From positions 8,591,077-8,655,076 of the forward strand of contig CM066924.1 in NCBI GenBank assembly GCA_033964015.1: a stretch of DNA of 64,000 nucleotides. The letters run 5' to 3'. The DNA comes from Scolanthus callimorphus. Taxonomy: Eukaryota > Cnidaria > Anthozoa > Actiniaria > Edwardsiidae. The translations under genes were made by a program, and so were the position numbers. Shown here piece after piece: positions 43,462 to 55,059 of the stretch; positions within the stretch are counted from its first letter, which is position 1, and every line of letters begins with the position of its first letter. Below the pieces are notes generated by a model. The model did no database searches, was not told the origin of the DNA, and was given only the letters and a program-made list of their open reading frames with translations.

Positions 43462-43469
43462 ATAGAACA
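43462..43469. repeat. 8-bp target-site duplication, right (ATAGAACA)
   Basis: Identical to 28923-28930. Confidence 0.7.
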
Positions 43470-43599
43470 ATCTTTTAGCTTTAAAACGATATAAAACTGA
43501 TTATCATAGCATAAATTGCGACGCGACGAGAATTGTTTCCGTAAGCACGTCGTTTTCCCTGACCGAGACCTTAATAGGGGAAGACACAGGCAATTTTCG

Positions 43600-43958
43600 G
43601 GCCGGAAATGACAAGTCGCGGGTGCGTCGTGCATTTTCCCACCGCTTTGCGCGGGGTATAAGTACCTGGGCGATAACACTCAGTCGCGCAGCGTTCGCCC
43701 CTGAGCCGACTTACAAGCTATTTATGTATGGAATGAGTTTAGTATTTTTCCTTATTGCATACCTATTACCTCGTCGCGGGAATCAAGTTATGAGAGGTGA
43801 TCGCTCCTGCCCGGCACTCCACTGCTCGCTTTGCTACCGCCAGCTAGATTCAAAACCGAGGATTGAAGCCGACAATTGAATACCGGGCTTAAGTCCCCAT
43901 TACTCTGAAATTTAATTCTTACTCAAATGTTACTCTTAGATACACACTTTACAGCACG
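43600..43958 (+). promoter_or_regulatory. LTR- or promoter-like segment with TATA motif
   Basis: GCGGGGTATAAGTACCTGGG followed about 25 bp later by CACTCAGTCGCGCAG, and a GC-rich leader, look like a core promoter or an LTR U3/R region. A GGGCGCCAG motif follows at 43961. No downstream coding frame supports a gene and the terminal dinucleotides are uncertain. Confidence 0.2.
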
Positions 43959-44004
43959 GGCGCCAGATTACTGGTTGCTAAAGTAGCGGCTACCGGGAGC
44001 ACGT

Positions 44005-44670
44005 TTACCGACGCCTCCGAAATCTGAGTGTAACTTTTAGCCACAGCCCTGCTACGCCTGACCACATATTGCATAACTTCATCTTGTGTGCAACGTAGCA
44101 TCCGGAGGGTAATAGACAAACCGACTCTGAAACTATGGGGTGTTCCCCCTCGAGTATGCCTGCATCTTTAAAATGTTTACGTAACCGGTTTTTTACAACC
44201 GATTTCACCGTTACGTGCCATCTGGGTTTTTTCGCTTCCATCTTTCGACAGTGATCTTTCGACATACTTGGTAACCAGGCCTGCGGGCTTTGCTCCCAAC
44301 ATCCAAGATGGCGCTCAACGGAGAAGTTGATGGTGGCTTGATCTGACAATATTGTACGCTCTCTCTCGGAAGACTTGGATGTCGAGTTATTTATTATGAA
44401 CACCTCTTGAATTCTACAGTTCAAGAAACTGCTCTGGCCGAGTTTGTGAGTCGCAGATTTGTTTCTAAAGAGAGAAAATATCGACTCAGCATCGATAGTT
44501 CCAGACGTCCAGGGGAGGCAGAGAGCATTTTCGTGTAAGTTTCGTATTGTCTGTCGAGTAGAACTGAAATGGAACTGAAGTCCAAAGAGTGACAGGGCGC
44601 CACACGATATTTGAAAGATTGTAAGGGATATTTTCGCTCGCTTGAGCTTCGAAAGCGCTTACATCGAGAA
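44005..44670 (-). repeat. LTR-like repeat, minus-oriented copy
   Basis: 44190-44670 is the reverse complement of 47345-47815 (landmarks TCGATGCTGAGTCGATA-type, GACATCCAAGTCTTCCGAGA, GGCCTGGTTACCAAGTATGT) with high identity. Past its lower end, on the same strand, TCTGGCGCCCGTG at about 43970 resembles a TGGCGCC-type primer-binding site. Frames of 60-139 codons here are not protein-like. Confidence 0.4.
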
Positions 44671-47344
44671 TGATTGAACTACATAATGTTCCATTCGAGC
44701 TAAAATGTACGAAATATAACTTACTTCTCATTGTACTGCGGTAACAGAAAAGATTAAAGCAAGTTCTTGTGTAGCTTTGCAGTTGTGCGATTTGTGTTTA
44801 TCAGCAACCTCGACCTATACTTTTTACCTTGACTGGTTCCATGAAAAACACATCTGCAAGTAGGGTAGGAGCAATAATTCGTCTGGGGTAGTAATAAGGG
44901 TAACAATATACCTTTCAAGAACCACCTTTCATGTTCAAAAGCATGCAGAACTGTGACAGCAGAAGGCAAAGAGAAATGTATAAAACAATGTATAGTTATT
45001 TTGATGAGAATTGGAATAGTGCCTAGTGAAGTTTTTGCAATCTTGCATGTATATACTTTACATACCTGCAAACTCTCAAGGTTTTTAACAAATCTCCCAG
45101 TCTCAACGTTAAAGCATCAAAACTCCAGGTTTTTCAGATTCATAGTCAGGCACAGAAAAGTCACCCAAAGTACGCACCATCGGCAAAGATTCGGAGAGAG
45201 TTCGGACTTTTTCGGAAGGGATTCAGAAAGGTTTCGGGATAGACTCGGGAAAACGAGGTGGTTCCGACCAATTCTCCAGGTTTCAGAATGTCTGGGGTTG
45301 ACAGGTAAGATTTTATTTTATTTGCTTTCCATTTCAGTTAAAGGTAATTGAGATCACAATAGAGCAGATTCCATACGGCTGTTTAAAGTATACCAGGGGC
45401 CGGTTCCCGAAAAGTTGGATAAAGTTATCCATGGATAAAAGTTATCTGTTCTATAGGATTTGTTCAGGATTTATCCGTTGGATAAGAGTTTATCTGCTGA
45501 TAACTCTTAACTGACCTTCTAGGAACTGGCCCAAAAAGAAAACACACAGGGTAGGCATTTGACACCTACCTTAGGAATTTGCAAATCCCTTTTCAGGGGG
45601 AGGTATTGATTTTTTCTGGAATTACAAAAATGTAGTAGTTCGCAGAAACCCAAGGTTACAGAATAGTAAAAGCAAACATATTTTTGGGGGGAAGAGGGTT
45701 AGGGTTTGCAGTCAGTAACCTTGAAATTTCAGGAAATATAGGTTCACATATGTTCAAATAGACAAAATTTGCTAACAGTGTTACATCTTTGCCACCCAAT
45801 ACAGATCATGTGATAATTCCTTTGTCTGGTTAAATAAAATAAATATAGATATAGCATTACACCGTAGTTTCAATGCTTTACATTTCAGTGCTTTACATTA
45901 ACGGATAACTCATCCTATAGCACCAGCTTTATAAACATGAGTGTGTGTTAGCATTTTGAGTTCTGTGACACTGAGGTTGGGCAACTTCCGACGGTCCTCG
46001 TGGTTCTTTAACGTCCCTCTGGTTCCGGTTAGTGTAGTGTATGTGAGAGACGGGGCCTACGGTTTAACATCCTTATCCGAGAAGACGCGAAGGTCTAACC
46101 ATTTGCAGTTACAATCGTCTAGTTTTTCTCACCGAGTGCACTAGTGTATGTGCATATATATATACAAAGGAATCACAACATGATCTGAATTGGATGGCAA
46201 CAAAATGTAAACTGTTAGCTGATTTGTCTCGAGCTCAAATTTGTCTCGACCTCATTTCTCAAATAAATTACAAGGATTTTGAGGGGAGAGGGGATAATAA
46301 AAATTAACTGCAAAACCAATTTTATTGGCAAGAGGGGAGATTGTTTACCCTGAGAGCAGGTTGTTTAGATAAGGCCGCTCAAAGAATGGGGCAAAAAGAG
46401 CACCAAAAAGCAGTATGATGTAAATGTATGAGAATAAAGCAAATTTTAACATTGATTCAGTAAAAACACTTTTTTTCTGTCAAGCAATTTCTTTTGCACA
46501 AGCGCCAGAGAAAACATTAAAGTGCTCTAGTCCCTTGATGCATTACGCGCGTAGAGTCAAGAATCAGCTAGCTGATTCTTGACGAATCAGCATGCTGATT
46601 CTTGAATTAATACCCTCAAAGTCCGTGATTCCCAAAATAAAGAGTACAATGTATAATAATAAGCAATGATTGGATGAGGTTTTTGTAATTTCCAGAATAA
46701 ACAATGTCGAGACAGGTGGAATCAGGCGAGGCCGTAAGGCCGAGCCTGATTCCACTTGTCGAGACATTGTTTATTCTGGAAATCACAAAAACCGAATTCA
46801 ATAATTGTTTTATTATACATTGATTTAGTAAAAATGCTTTTCTGTCAAAACACCTTTCTGTCAAGCAATTTCTTTTACACAAGATTCAAGTGCCCTAGCC
46901 TATGATGCATTGCGCGCGTTCAATCAAGAATCAGCTAGCTGATTCTTCAAGAATCAGCATGCTTGATTCTTGGAGACTCAAAGTGCGTGATTCCCAAAGT
47001 AAAGCGCGCTTTTAGCCAATCAGAATCGAGATTTATATATATACATTTGCCCGAGTGAGGGCAATGTATAATAAAGAAAATAATCACACCCCTCTCTATG
47101 GAAAGGAATTGAGATTAATGAATTTCAGTCTTCACCTAATAAATATTATTTGTACCTTGTTGTCATTGTCTAAATCATAAAATACATTTTCCAAACACAA
47201 AATACACAGCTGCAGAACCATGAAAAGACTTCCTTTATTAACCTTACCATGGACTTTACTTTATTTCCTTTCTGTCACCGCTGAACATGAGTAGAACATT
47301 TCGTAATGAGCTCAACAGGAGTTGATAATATTGTTTCTCGGTGT
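44671..47344. other. Spacer between inverted LTR-like repeats, with hairpin elements
   Basis: Non-coding. At 45394-45533 a short element has ends GGGGCCGGTTCCCGAA / AGGAACTGGCCC. At 46451-46640 and 46830-47010 a ~190-bp block is duplicated directly, each copy with the palindromes AAGAATCAGCTAGCTGATTC and GAATCAGCATGCTGATTC, and between them lies the hairpin at 46678-46793. The rest (44740-45390, 45540-46440) shows no feature. Confidence 0.55.
46678..46793. mobile_element. Near-perfect 116-nt hairpin element
   Basis: Arms of about 50 bp begin GGTTTTTGTAATTTCCAGAA and end ...GGAATCAGGC; the loop is about 16 bases (GAGGCCGTAAGGCCGA). Only three mismatches in the arms, so it is young or under constraint. 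Confidence 0.85.
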
Positions 47345-47830
47345 ATAAAACGCTTTCGAAGCTCAAGCGAGCGAAAATCTCCCTTACAATCTTTCAAATA
47401 TCGTGTGGCGCCCTGTCACTCTTTGGGCTTCAGTTCCATTTCAGTTCTATTCGACAGACAATACGAAACTTACACGAAAAAGTTCTCTGCCTCCCCTGGA
47501 CGTCTGGAACTATCGATGCTGAGTCGATATTTTCTCTCTTTAGAAACAAATCTGCGACTCACAAACTCGGCCAGAGCAGTTTCTTGAACTGTAGAATTCA
47601 AGAGGTATTCATAATAAATAACTCGACATCCAAGTCTTCCGAGAGAGAGCGTAAAATATTGTCAGATCAAGCCACCATCAACTTCTCCGTTGAGCGCATC
47701 TTGGATTTTGGGAGCAAAGCCCGCAGGCCTGGTTACCAAGTATGTCGAAAGATCACTGTCGAAAGATGGAAGCGAAAAACCCCAGATGGCACGTAACGGT
47801 GAAATCGGTTGTAAATGGCCTAACGCCTAC
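47345..47830 (+). repeat. LTR-like repeat, plus-oriented copy
   Basis: Inverted counterpart of 44190-44670, truncated after GAAATCGGTTGTAAA. Overlapping frames up to 151 codons are artefacts of the repeat. Confidence 0.4.
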
Positions 47831-47999
47831 TTTATGCCTTCGGTCGTTTGCACTGAAGAAATATCCCTCCGTAAGAGTTACATTGAGGATGGAACACACC
47901 TTACGATTTCCAGCAATGACTTGATTATTTATCAAGTTAGATTTTGCGTAACCATTCGCATTTTCCTGTAATTTTTAATTTTGTAATATACACACTGAA

Positions 48000-48210
48000 A
48001 CGGCCTTGCCGAGGGCTAAAACCAGTGGTGCCACCTTGTTCCAAACTTCGGGTTGTTTCTCGCAAACTATTCAGCGAAAAGTCATAATTTTCATATCATG
48101 GTAATCAACGATTGTTGGGCTTTATCCTGACAAGTTATGTCAAAATACGTTTTTCCGGCATTCCTCGATATTTACAGATCGCCTCACTTAAATGGTGTAA
48201 AAAGGTGTAA
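48000..48210. repeat. Dispersed repeat copy
   Basis: Inverted relative of 18390-18570 (shared CCAAACTTCGGGTTGTTTCT, GGGCTTTATCCTGACAAG, TTTTTCCGGC) and direct relative of 54900-55070. Past this, 48210-48660 has no feature. Confidence 0.6.
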
Positions 48211-48665
48211 AAACGCCTCCGCATACGATACTAAGGAGATCGACTTCATCGCAACAAAAGATAGAGAGTAAGTCCTCTCAAATTTCAAAGTGTTGTTGGA
48301 TATTCGCCGTTCTAAAATGCTTGGGGTCAAAGAACCTGAGCTGCTAGAGTTTGGCTAAGCCTGGCTGAACAGGGGACTTTTTTCATATGACATGCGTAAC
48401 ATCCGCTGCTCTCCAAATTCACGGAAAAGCAGTGTTGAGTATCACGAATGTGTTATAAAATGGCGCGTCATTTTTATTTCTCGTTTGTTTTGCTTTAATT
48501 CGTAAGGATAAAGCGGGAAGGATAAAATAAAACGTTTATTCAGCTGCATGTATATTGCAAATAAATTGTCAGACTGAAATTCAGACGGCAAGAACGGAGA
48601 ACGCGTAAGCAATAGAAACGATTTCCTTTTTTTATCCTATGAGTTTACCCTGATATTTCGGTTCG

Positions 48666-48785
48666 TTCTGTAGGTACCGGAGCTTACCGGAGCACAGTTG
48701 ACGTAATTCAATAGAGACATAGGAATCCAAGTAACACAAAGAACGAAGCTAACACAGAATACAATAGTCTCCGGTACCTACAGAA
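48666..48785. mobile_element. 120-bp MITE with 17-bp inverted ends
   Basis: TTCTGTAGGTACCGGAG at the left and CTCCGGTACCTACAGAA at the right are perfect inverted repeats; the interior is non-coding. Confidence 0.8.
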
Positions 48786-50766
48786 AGACCCCATATTTCG
48801 GGGCCTTCCAGTGGAGTTAGATAGGAAAAGATATCCAAGTTTTGGGTTGGGTTCAAGAATGCCTGTCGCTTGGTTATAAATACTTACCAATTCGAGAAGT
48901 TGGAGCAATTCCAAAGGTTCCATTCTAACGAACATGGTGTGGCTTCTATTAAGGTGGCGGTTTAGGGATGCCAAAGTAGTGGCACAGCTTTCTGTGGCTT
49001 TCTCTTTTTCCATTGACTTTATTTTGTCCTCTAAGGCTTTGATGCGGTCAACCTAAAAAACGTTTTTAGGCTTCTGGCTTCACGAATAAACGCAAAAGCA
49101 TGCGGCTTCGATCGCAAATGTTTCGTTTACGGTTGTGACCGCACGTCTAACATTGTCCCGTTGCATATTTTTATCCAGACGTGCGTACGACAAATTTTTT
49201 TTCATTTCATCATTAATTTTTTAAGGGGGGGGGGAAGGAAATGGTGTGGCCTGGCGAAAAAAGGGGGGTGTATAAAAGCTATAACCGTGAAAGTGTGCAG
49301 CTTTGACTACAAATTTATATGACTGCGACCGTACGGCTAACTCTCTTTCAATTTAAAGTCTTATACACTTCTTTCTCTGTTTTTACATCTTAAGACCGTG
49401 TGCAAGCAGCTAGAACCTCTTTTTACTTGCGTGTGGCTGCGACCACCGCAATCTACTTCGACCACCGCAGCTGACAATCTAGTAATGGCAGCTACGACTG
49501 CCTCTTCTAATACGAATCACTATTGCAGCTTCAACTACATGCTACACAATAAATAAATAAATAAATTGACAGCTACTACTGTACTTGAAATGAAGACATC
49601 CAACTTTACACTAAAGAACAGATTCCACCGTAGACTCTCTGCGTCATAGCGGAGCTCCCTCGCGGAAGCTCCATACATAAGGAAAAGTGCTATCAGATCA
49701 GACCTATAGCCATGAAGTCGGTTTTGAGTGGTTGGAGACATTTTTGGTATTTTGCATGACTTAATCAGTGACGTCATAGCACGTGACCTTGTCATTACAT
49801 ACCTTTCGATATGTGGACAACTATTGCCAAATTTAGTCGCTATTTGAGCTTTCTTTCCGGAGATATGATTTTTTCTTTGTCATTTTCCGTGTGTGTCCGT
49901 CCGTCCGCCACAGGTATCCGAATTATAGGATATAATTAGTGTCACGCTGGACCGTAAAAAAAAATGGATTTCTCGGAAGGCAAAATGTCCAGGACTAAAC
50001 TTTAGGATAGTTATCTATGTCACAAGGGGAGCGCTGTGACATGGTCACGTGGTATGACGTAATCGATGACGTCATCGTTCCAGAGCGGTCGTGTAATTAC
50101 AGCAGGTATTTACTATCTGAGGAATGAATGGCGGTAAGACAACCAAACTTGGACAAAATTGCCTAGATTAAGCAGGGACAAAGGCTATCATACATTTTTG
50201 GAATCCTTGTTCCATGTACTTTATGTTTATGCATGATAGCCACGCCAGAACGGTAGCTTTCATGTAGAAATCACGTGATCAACGCAAGGGAGTTTCAGCA
50301 TTTTGATTAATATTTCGTTTTGAAAAGCTTTGCGTTAATGTTTTTTTCAACGAATTTGTTCTTAAAATCAACTTTACCTTGCAATATTCAAGTGTTATGA
50401 GGTCCATGCATGTTTAACCACTTGCTTGTATTTGGTTTCCATAGCAACAAGAGACAATTTAAAAAAAAAGAAAGAACAACACAAGAACAACAGAACACAA
50501 CTGACTTGTTTCAAACTTTCCTGTTTGATAAGTCACAATTTAGGTACACGTGCGGGACAGTGGCCCGTTCACGTACGGGACCGCAAAAGCCGTGACTGCC
50601 ACTTTAACACACAAGCGCTGGATGCCACGTGGCTTGCCGCCGTGTTGAATATAGAGAAACAGTGAAAAACTCACACTCAATGGAAAAAAAAATATATATA
50701 TAGTATATAAATACAGAGTTTCTTGGCAATCATCTTGTGTCACTCAGAGTCTGGAACTCATTTAGT
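48786..50766. other. Non-coding stretch
   Basis: No supported gene. Simple-sequence spots: G-run at 49226-49235, AATAAATAAATAAAT at 49549, an A-run at 50461 and TATATATA at 50695. 49740-50080 is rich in TGACGTCAT/CACGTGA motifs without an accompanying frame. Confidence 0.5.
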
Positions 50767-51227
50767 TCAAGATTCATCATTGTCGTCGTCAGTCTCGACA
50801 ATGTCTTCCACCGGATTCTGATCCCTGTTCTCACAATCCTGCAACTTACATAGATCTGTGCATTGTAAGCCATTTGAAAGGCACGTACAGGTTGGGCGCT
50901 GGCAGCTTTTCTTGCACTGACAAGATAAAAGGTCTAACACAGCCATTGGCGCCGGATCCCCGCTCATCCAGTTAACAACCAATTTGCACTCCTCTAGAAT
51001 CCACCCGTGGTCAGTTGGCGAAGGTATCTGGGGACAGCTCTGTAGGCTACGGCGCCATACTGCAGCCTGGTAGTTTGCTCGCTTACAATGTTGGCGCAAT
51101 GTGTCTGCGCACGGAGGAAGCTGGCTGGAATCCAGGTCTCCCTTTCTGGCACAGAATAGGCGGTACCGCAGCTCATTCTGGTGGTATACGATTGCAATGT
51201 TATTGAGAATTTTATCCCCGTAATCAT
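50767..51227 (-). CDS. Terminal exon with Cys-rich (CXC-like) domain, transposon-associated
   Basis: After an acceptor TATAAG at 51228 the frame reads DDYGDKILNNIAIVYHQNEL, RYRLFCARKG, LPPCADTLRQHCKRANYQAA, VWRRSLQ, HGWILEECKLVVNWMSGDPA, then a Cys-rich module CQCKKSCQRPTCTCLSNGL and CTDLCKLQDCEN, ending in an acidic tail DIVETDDDNDES. ANYQAxIWRR plus the CxCxxxCxxxxCxC module is a recurring C-terminus in cnidarian transposon-like proteins; its role is unknown to me. It follows, on the same strand, the C2H2 exon at 51499-51720 and a possible 60-bp exon at 51342-51401, but phases could not be reconciled. Confidence 0.55.
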
Positions 51228-51498
51228 CTTATAGAAGTAGAGTAAACTAAATGTTCGAAAGGATTAAGATATAAGAACCAAGGAAAAGTATTAAGCCTAA
51301 AATCTGACGAAAATACAGCAATATAATGAGTTATTACTAACCTGAGATGCTTTAGTTCTTTGCCGACCGCCGATTGCTTTCCTTTGGCAACATGTCGGAA
51401 TCTGACCATTAAAATATTTTATAAGATTTTGTAAACGTAAAACATAACAATTTGGGCGTTTATTCAGCAATATAGTTGAGAAATACTGAAAAACTTAC

Positions 51499-51720
51499 CT
51501 TCGACTCCATGTTTTTGTCGCTTATGTCTCGTCAGCCACCCTTTGCTGTTGTATTTTCGGCTGCAGATCTCGCATCTAAAGCCCGATTCTTCTTTCTCTG
51601 CGTCTCTATCGGACTCTAGTTCGAAATCCTCAGTTTCGCCAGAGGAAAAGTCGCTCGCTTCATCGTCAAATTCGTCAAATTCAAGTTTTCAAGGTCTGAA
51701 TCAACTAAGTCGTCCGCCAT
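51499..51720 (-). pseudogene. C2H2-finger first exon, paralogue of the P passenger gene
   Basis: ATG in the context CCATGTTG/ATGGCGGACGA, MADDLVDSDLEN; after a one-base shift the exon continues FDEFDDEASDFSSGETEDFE and one finger CEICSRKYNSKGWLTRHKRQ..H, ending at the donor GAAG|GTAAGT. Acidic N-terminus, CX2C spacing and the GWLTRHK..KHG core equal those of 29136-29364. It begins 194 bp inside a P-like terminus at 51914 (205 bp at the other locus). Confidence 0.65.
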
Positions 51721-51859
51721 GTTGAAAGCAAAAGTGTTTCTGAGCGTGCGCAAACTGATACGTTTCTATGGATACCGTATGATAATGAGATAAGATCACT
51801 CAAGTGTGCCGGATAACATAAACGAATTGTCACCCGACCGTACGGAACACTGATGCGTG

Positions 51860-51914
51860 AAATTCCTAATTTGCATAACAGTTGCATCTCCTTCTCACAT
51901 AAAACCTCCTTCAT
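51860..51914 (-). repeat. Diverged P-like terminal repeat
   Basis: Read on the minus strand: GGAGGTTTTATGTGAGAAGG, then AGATGCAACT and GCAAATTAGG. It aligns with the left P end at 28931 (GGGAGTTGTGAGAGAATGGA, AGATGAAACT, GCAATTAGG) in the same order. The matching other end was not found, so this locus is probably a deleted remnant. Confidence 0.5.
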
Positions 51915-51980
51915 TAAAAGTAGAAAAATTCATATCTAATCTTATTGGGCGAGCTCCGCTTTAGCCGGGGCCTAAATCTA

Positions 51981-54132
51981 TCTATATATTAATATACCGT
52001 AAGAGAACACACTCACTCCACTTAGCCCTGAAGCTGTGCCGCCAAAAGAAGTTCGCAAACCTGAAGAGAAGCTGGAAATCTGGACCGTGGGCGTGTGTTT
52101 GTTGGAAAGATTCACCCTAATTCAAGCGATTTCTTAAGCGGGGGACAAAGCCGCCATCGCCGCCATGTTGAAAATGTCCCACAGAAACTAAAAAAGAACT
52201 CAGTTCGCGCAGCCGAAAGCACCAAAGACATTGAAACCTTAATGGTTCTCTTACAGATTACATACAGGAATGTGCAGGGATTCTAATTCTAACTTGAAAG
52301 ATTTGAACTGAGAAACATTTTCATTCAAGTTTCAACTAACGTACACACTATCTTGCTTCCCTCGGAGCACGCGCTAAGTCATGCTAAGTCGAAATGACAC
52401 ATTTACAAAGCAAAACCATGAATGACATTCTCTAAGTATAAATCCTGACGGCCGTACCGCAAAACGAAGGCCACAATCCCGTAGAGGAGGAAATCTCTCC
52501 AGCGGGGGTGTTTTTGTTGGAAAAGATTCACTTTGGGCTAAAAATTCTTAGAACATTTTTACTTGACTGTTTCTTCTCTCCCCTAACTTAGATATGATAA
52601 AGTCCGTGAAAGTCATGAACAATATTCTCTAGGTATAAATCCTGACGGCTCTATCGCAAAACGAAGGACACAATCCCGAAGAGAAGGAGGAAATCCCTCC
52701 AGTTTTTGTTGGAAAAGATTCACTTTGGGCTAAGTTCTAATTCAAACTATTTTTTAAGCGAGGGATAAAAGCGAAAAAATATAAATAATGTAAACTAAAA
52801 ACCATTCTTAGTCCTTAGACCGTTTTTACTTGACCTGTTTCTTCTCTCCCCTCACTGACATCTAATAAACATACAGACAATTCCGAAGTCAAATTGCGCT
52901 TTCGATTTTCACGGGTTCTTTGACCGATTTGAGAGACGGACACACGCGTGATTTTGTCGCACCAGTCAGGGAGACCAGTGCAAAAAAAATCCTTTTGGGT
53001 TCATTTCATTTATTTCGGCATGGTGGGACGGGGTACTCATGCTGATGGGAGGTTATTAGTAATGTAAATCCAGCAGTTTATGGAAGGGGGAAATCATGAA
53101 CCCCTCCCCTCATACATATGGCCATTGTGATTTTTTCCCCGTTTTTTTTTAAACGGAAAACACTTTAAGTAAAATAAATTTCCCCCCTACACTCCGTGAA
53201 TTTTTCACGGGCATCACCGAACCTGAAGAGAAGGTGGGAATCTCGGCAGTGGGCGTGTTTTAGTTGGAAAAGATTCACTTTGGGCTAAGTTTTAATTCAA
53301 GCGATTTCTTAAGCGAGGGACAGAGCTGCCATCGCCGCCATCTTGAAATTTCCCACAGACACTAAAAAGAACTCACTTCCCCCAGCCAAAAGCACCACAG
53401 ACATCCAGACCTAGATGGTTCTGTTACAGATTACATACAGGAATGTGCAGGGGTAATTCTAATTCGACAGCTTTGAGCTGAGAAAAAATTTCATTCAAGT
53501 TTGAACAAACGTACACACTACCTTTCTTCTCCCAGAGCGCGCGCTTAGTCATGCTAAATCGAAATGACACATTTACAAAGCAAAGCCATGAATGACATTA
53601 TCTAAGTATAAATCCTGACGGCCGTACCGCAAAACGAAGGCCACAATCCCGTAGAGGAGGACATCTCTCCAGTGTTCGTTTTTATTGGAAAAGATTCACT
53701 TTGGGCTAAAAATTCTTAGAACATTTTTACTTGACTGTTTCTTCTCTCCCCTAACTGAGATATGATGAACATACAAACAATTCCGAAGTCAAATGGGTTT
53801 TTATCTGTTATGCTTTTTTGCTTAATTGCGTTTTCAATTTTCGCGGGTTCTTTGACCGATTTGAGAGACGGACTCACGCGCGTGATTTTGTCGCACCAAA
53901 ATCATGGAGACCAGTGCAAAAAATAACCTTTTGGGGGTACTCATGCTGATGGTTGGTTATAAGTAATGTAAATCGAGCAGTTTACGGAAGGGGGAACTCA
54001 GGGAAATCATGACCCCCACCCCCCATCCAAATGACCATTGTGATTTTTTCCTGTTTTTATAAAAGCAGAGAACACTTTAAGTAAATAAATTTCTTCCTTA
54101 CACTCCATGAATTTTTCACGGGCCTCAGCTAG
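51981..54132 (+). mobile_element. Non-autonomous Helitron-like element with internal tandem duplication
   Basis: Same ends as 24168-24971: A|TCTATATATTAATATACCG at the left and GAATTTTTCACGGGCCTCAG then CTAG|T at the right. Two units of about 930 bp share CGTGATTTTGTCGCACCA, GGTACTCATGCTGATGG, AATGTAAATC.AGCAGTTTA and the terminal hairpin; the internal hairpin (53201-53217) shows that a former 3' end is now inside. No Rep/helicase coding. Confidence 0.75.
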
Positions 54133-55059
54133 TATATTATTATTATGTACCGAATTGCTTTCAGGTTTGAAGTCTCGAAGTTTTGCGAGTTGTGGCTCGA
54201 TTTTGTTGAGGTAATATTCCTGCATTTTAAAAGTTTTGTTTCATTAATTGCAAAAAAGAACACGAGGGCTCGATTGAGGAAACAAAGCAAAATATCGTTG
54301 CTTTATCGAGGTGAGAGACTGAGATCCGTGTGATCGGTTGACAGATTTTATGGCAAGTTGGAACAAAACAATAATGACCTCGAATATCTATTTAGGATTG
54401 AAATTCGTTTCAGAGTTAGACACACCAACACAAATATGACGGACAGAGGTTGGGTGGAAACTTTTCACACTTCTGCGAGTATTTTGGGTGATTTGTCGTG
54501 AACGTGACTTCGATGCCAACGTGACACCGCGATGTGAACGCCGAGAGGAGGTATGTTTATGATCTCGTACTGGTCAAAGAAACAGTTTGCCCACAAAAGT
54601 TATTTGATATTGTAGTACCTATCATCTATTTCGGGCTGTCATAGATTTATCTGCCAAAGCGTCCTGGCATTATCTCTTATAACTCGTCAAAAATACCCTA
54701 TAAATAGGCCTAGGAAAAATTGAAATTTTTAAAAATCCCCAAAAATTCAATAATCATCGGAGAGAAATAATAAACACCTTAAATTGCGAAGAATTATATG
54801 TGCTTTTATTTGTATTAGTTATATTTTCCACGCCGATTTTCTGCATTTCGAGTGTTTCCGAGGTGCGGTAAAAACAGCCTCCTCACGCTTCCAAAACCGT
54901 CACCTGGACCAGGGGTCAAACTTCGGCGGGTTTCTCCGAAAATATTAATCGCTTCGAGATAATTTTTATACCGTTAAAAGCAGCAGGTAATGGGCTTCAT
55001 TCTCACAGTTTTGTCAAAATCCGTTTTTCCAACCGGAGGCCACCGTTATAGAGAACCTC
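54133..55059. other. Non-coding stretch with a dispersed repeat copy
   Basis: 54900-55070 belongs to the dispersed family at 18390 and 48000. The rest shows no gene; the 62- and 72-codon frames around 54007-54333 have no protein features. Confidence 0.5.

Noticed and set aside
43622..43879. 85-codon frame with a hydrophobic segment (LVFFLIAYLLP)
   Set aside because: Short, in a promoter- or LTR-like GC-rich segment, with no homologous feature recognised.
44005..44424. 139-codon minus-strand frame and its counterpart at 47341-47796
   Set aside because: The same repeat in inverted copies gives long frames in both, but residues are not protein-like and frames differ between copies.
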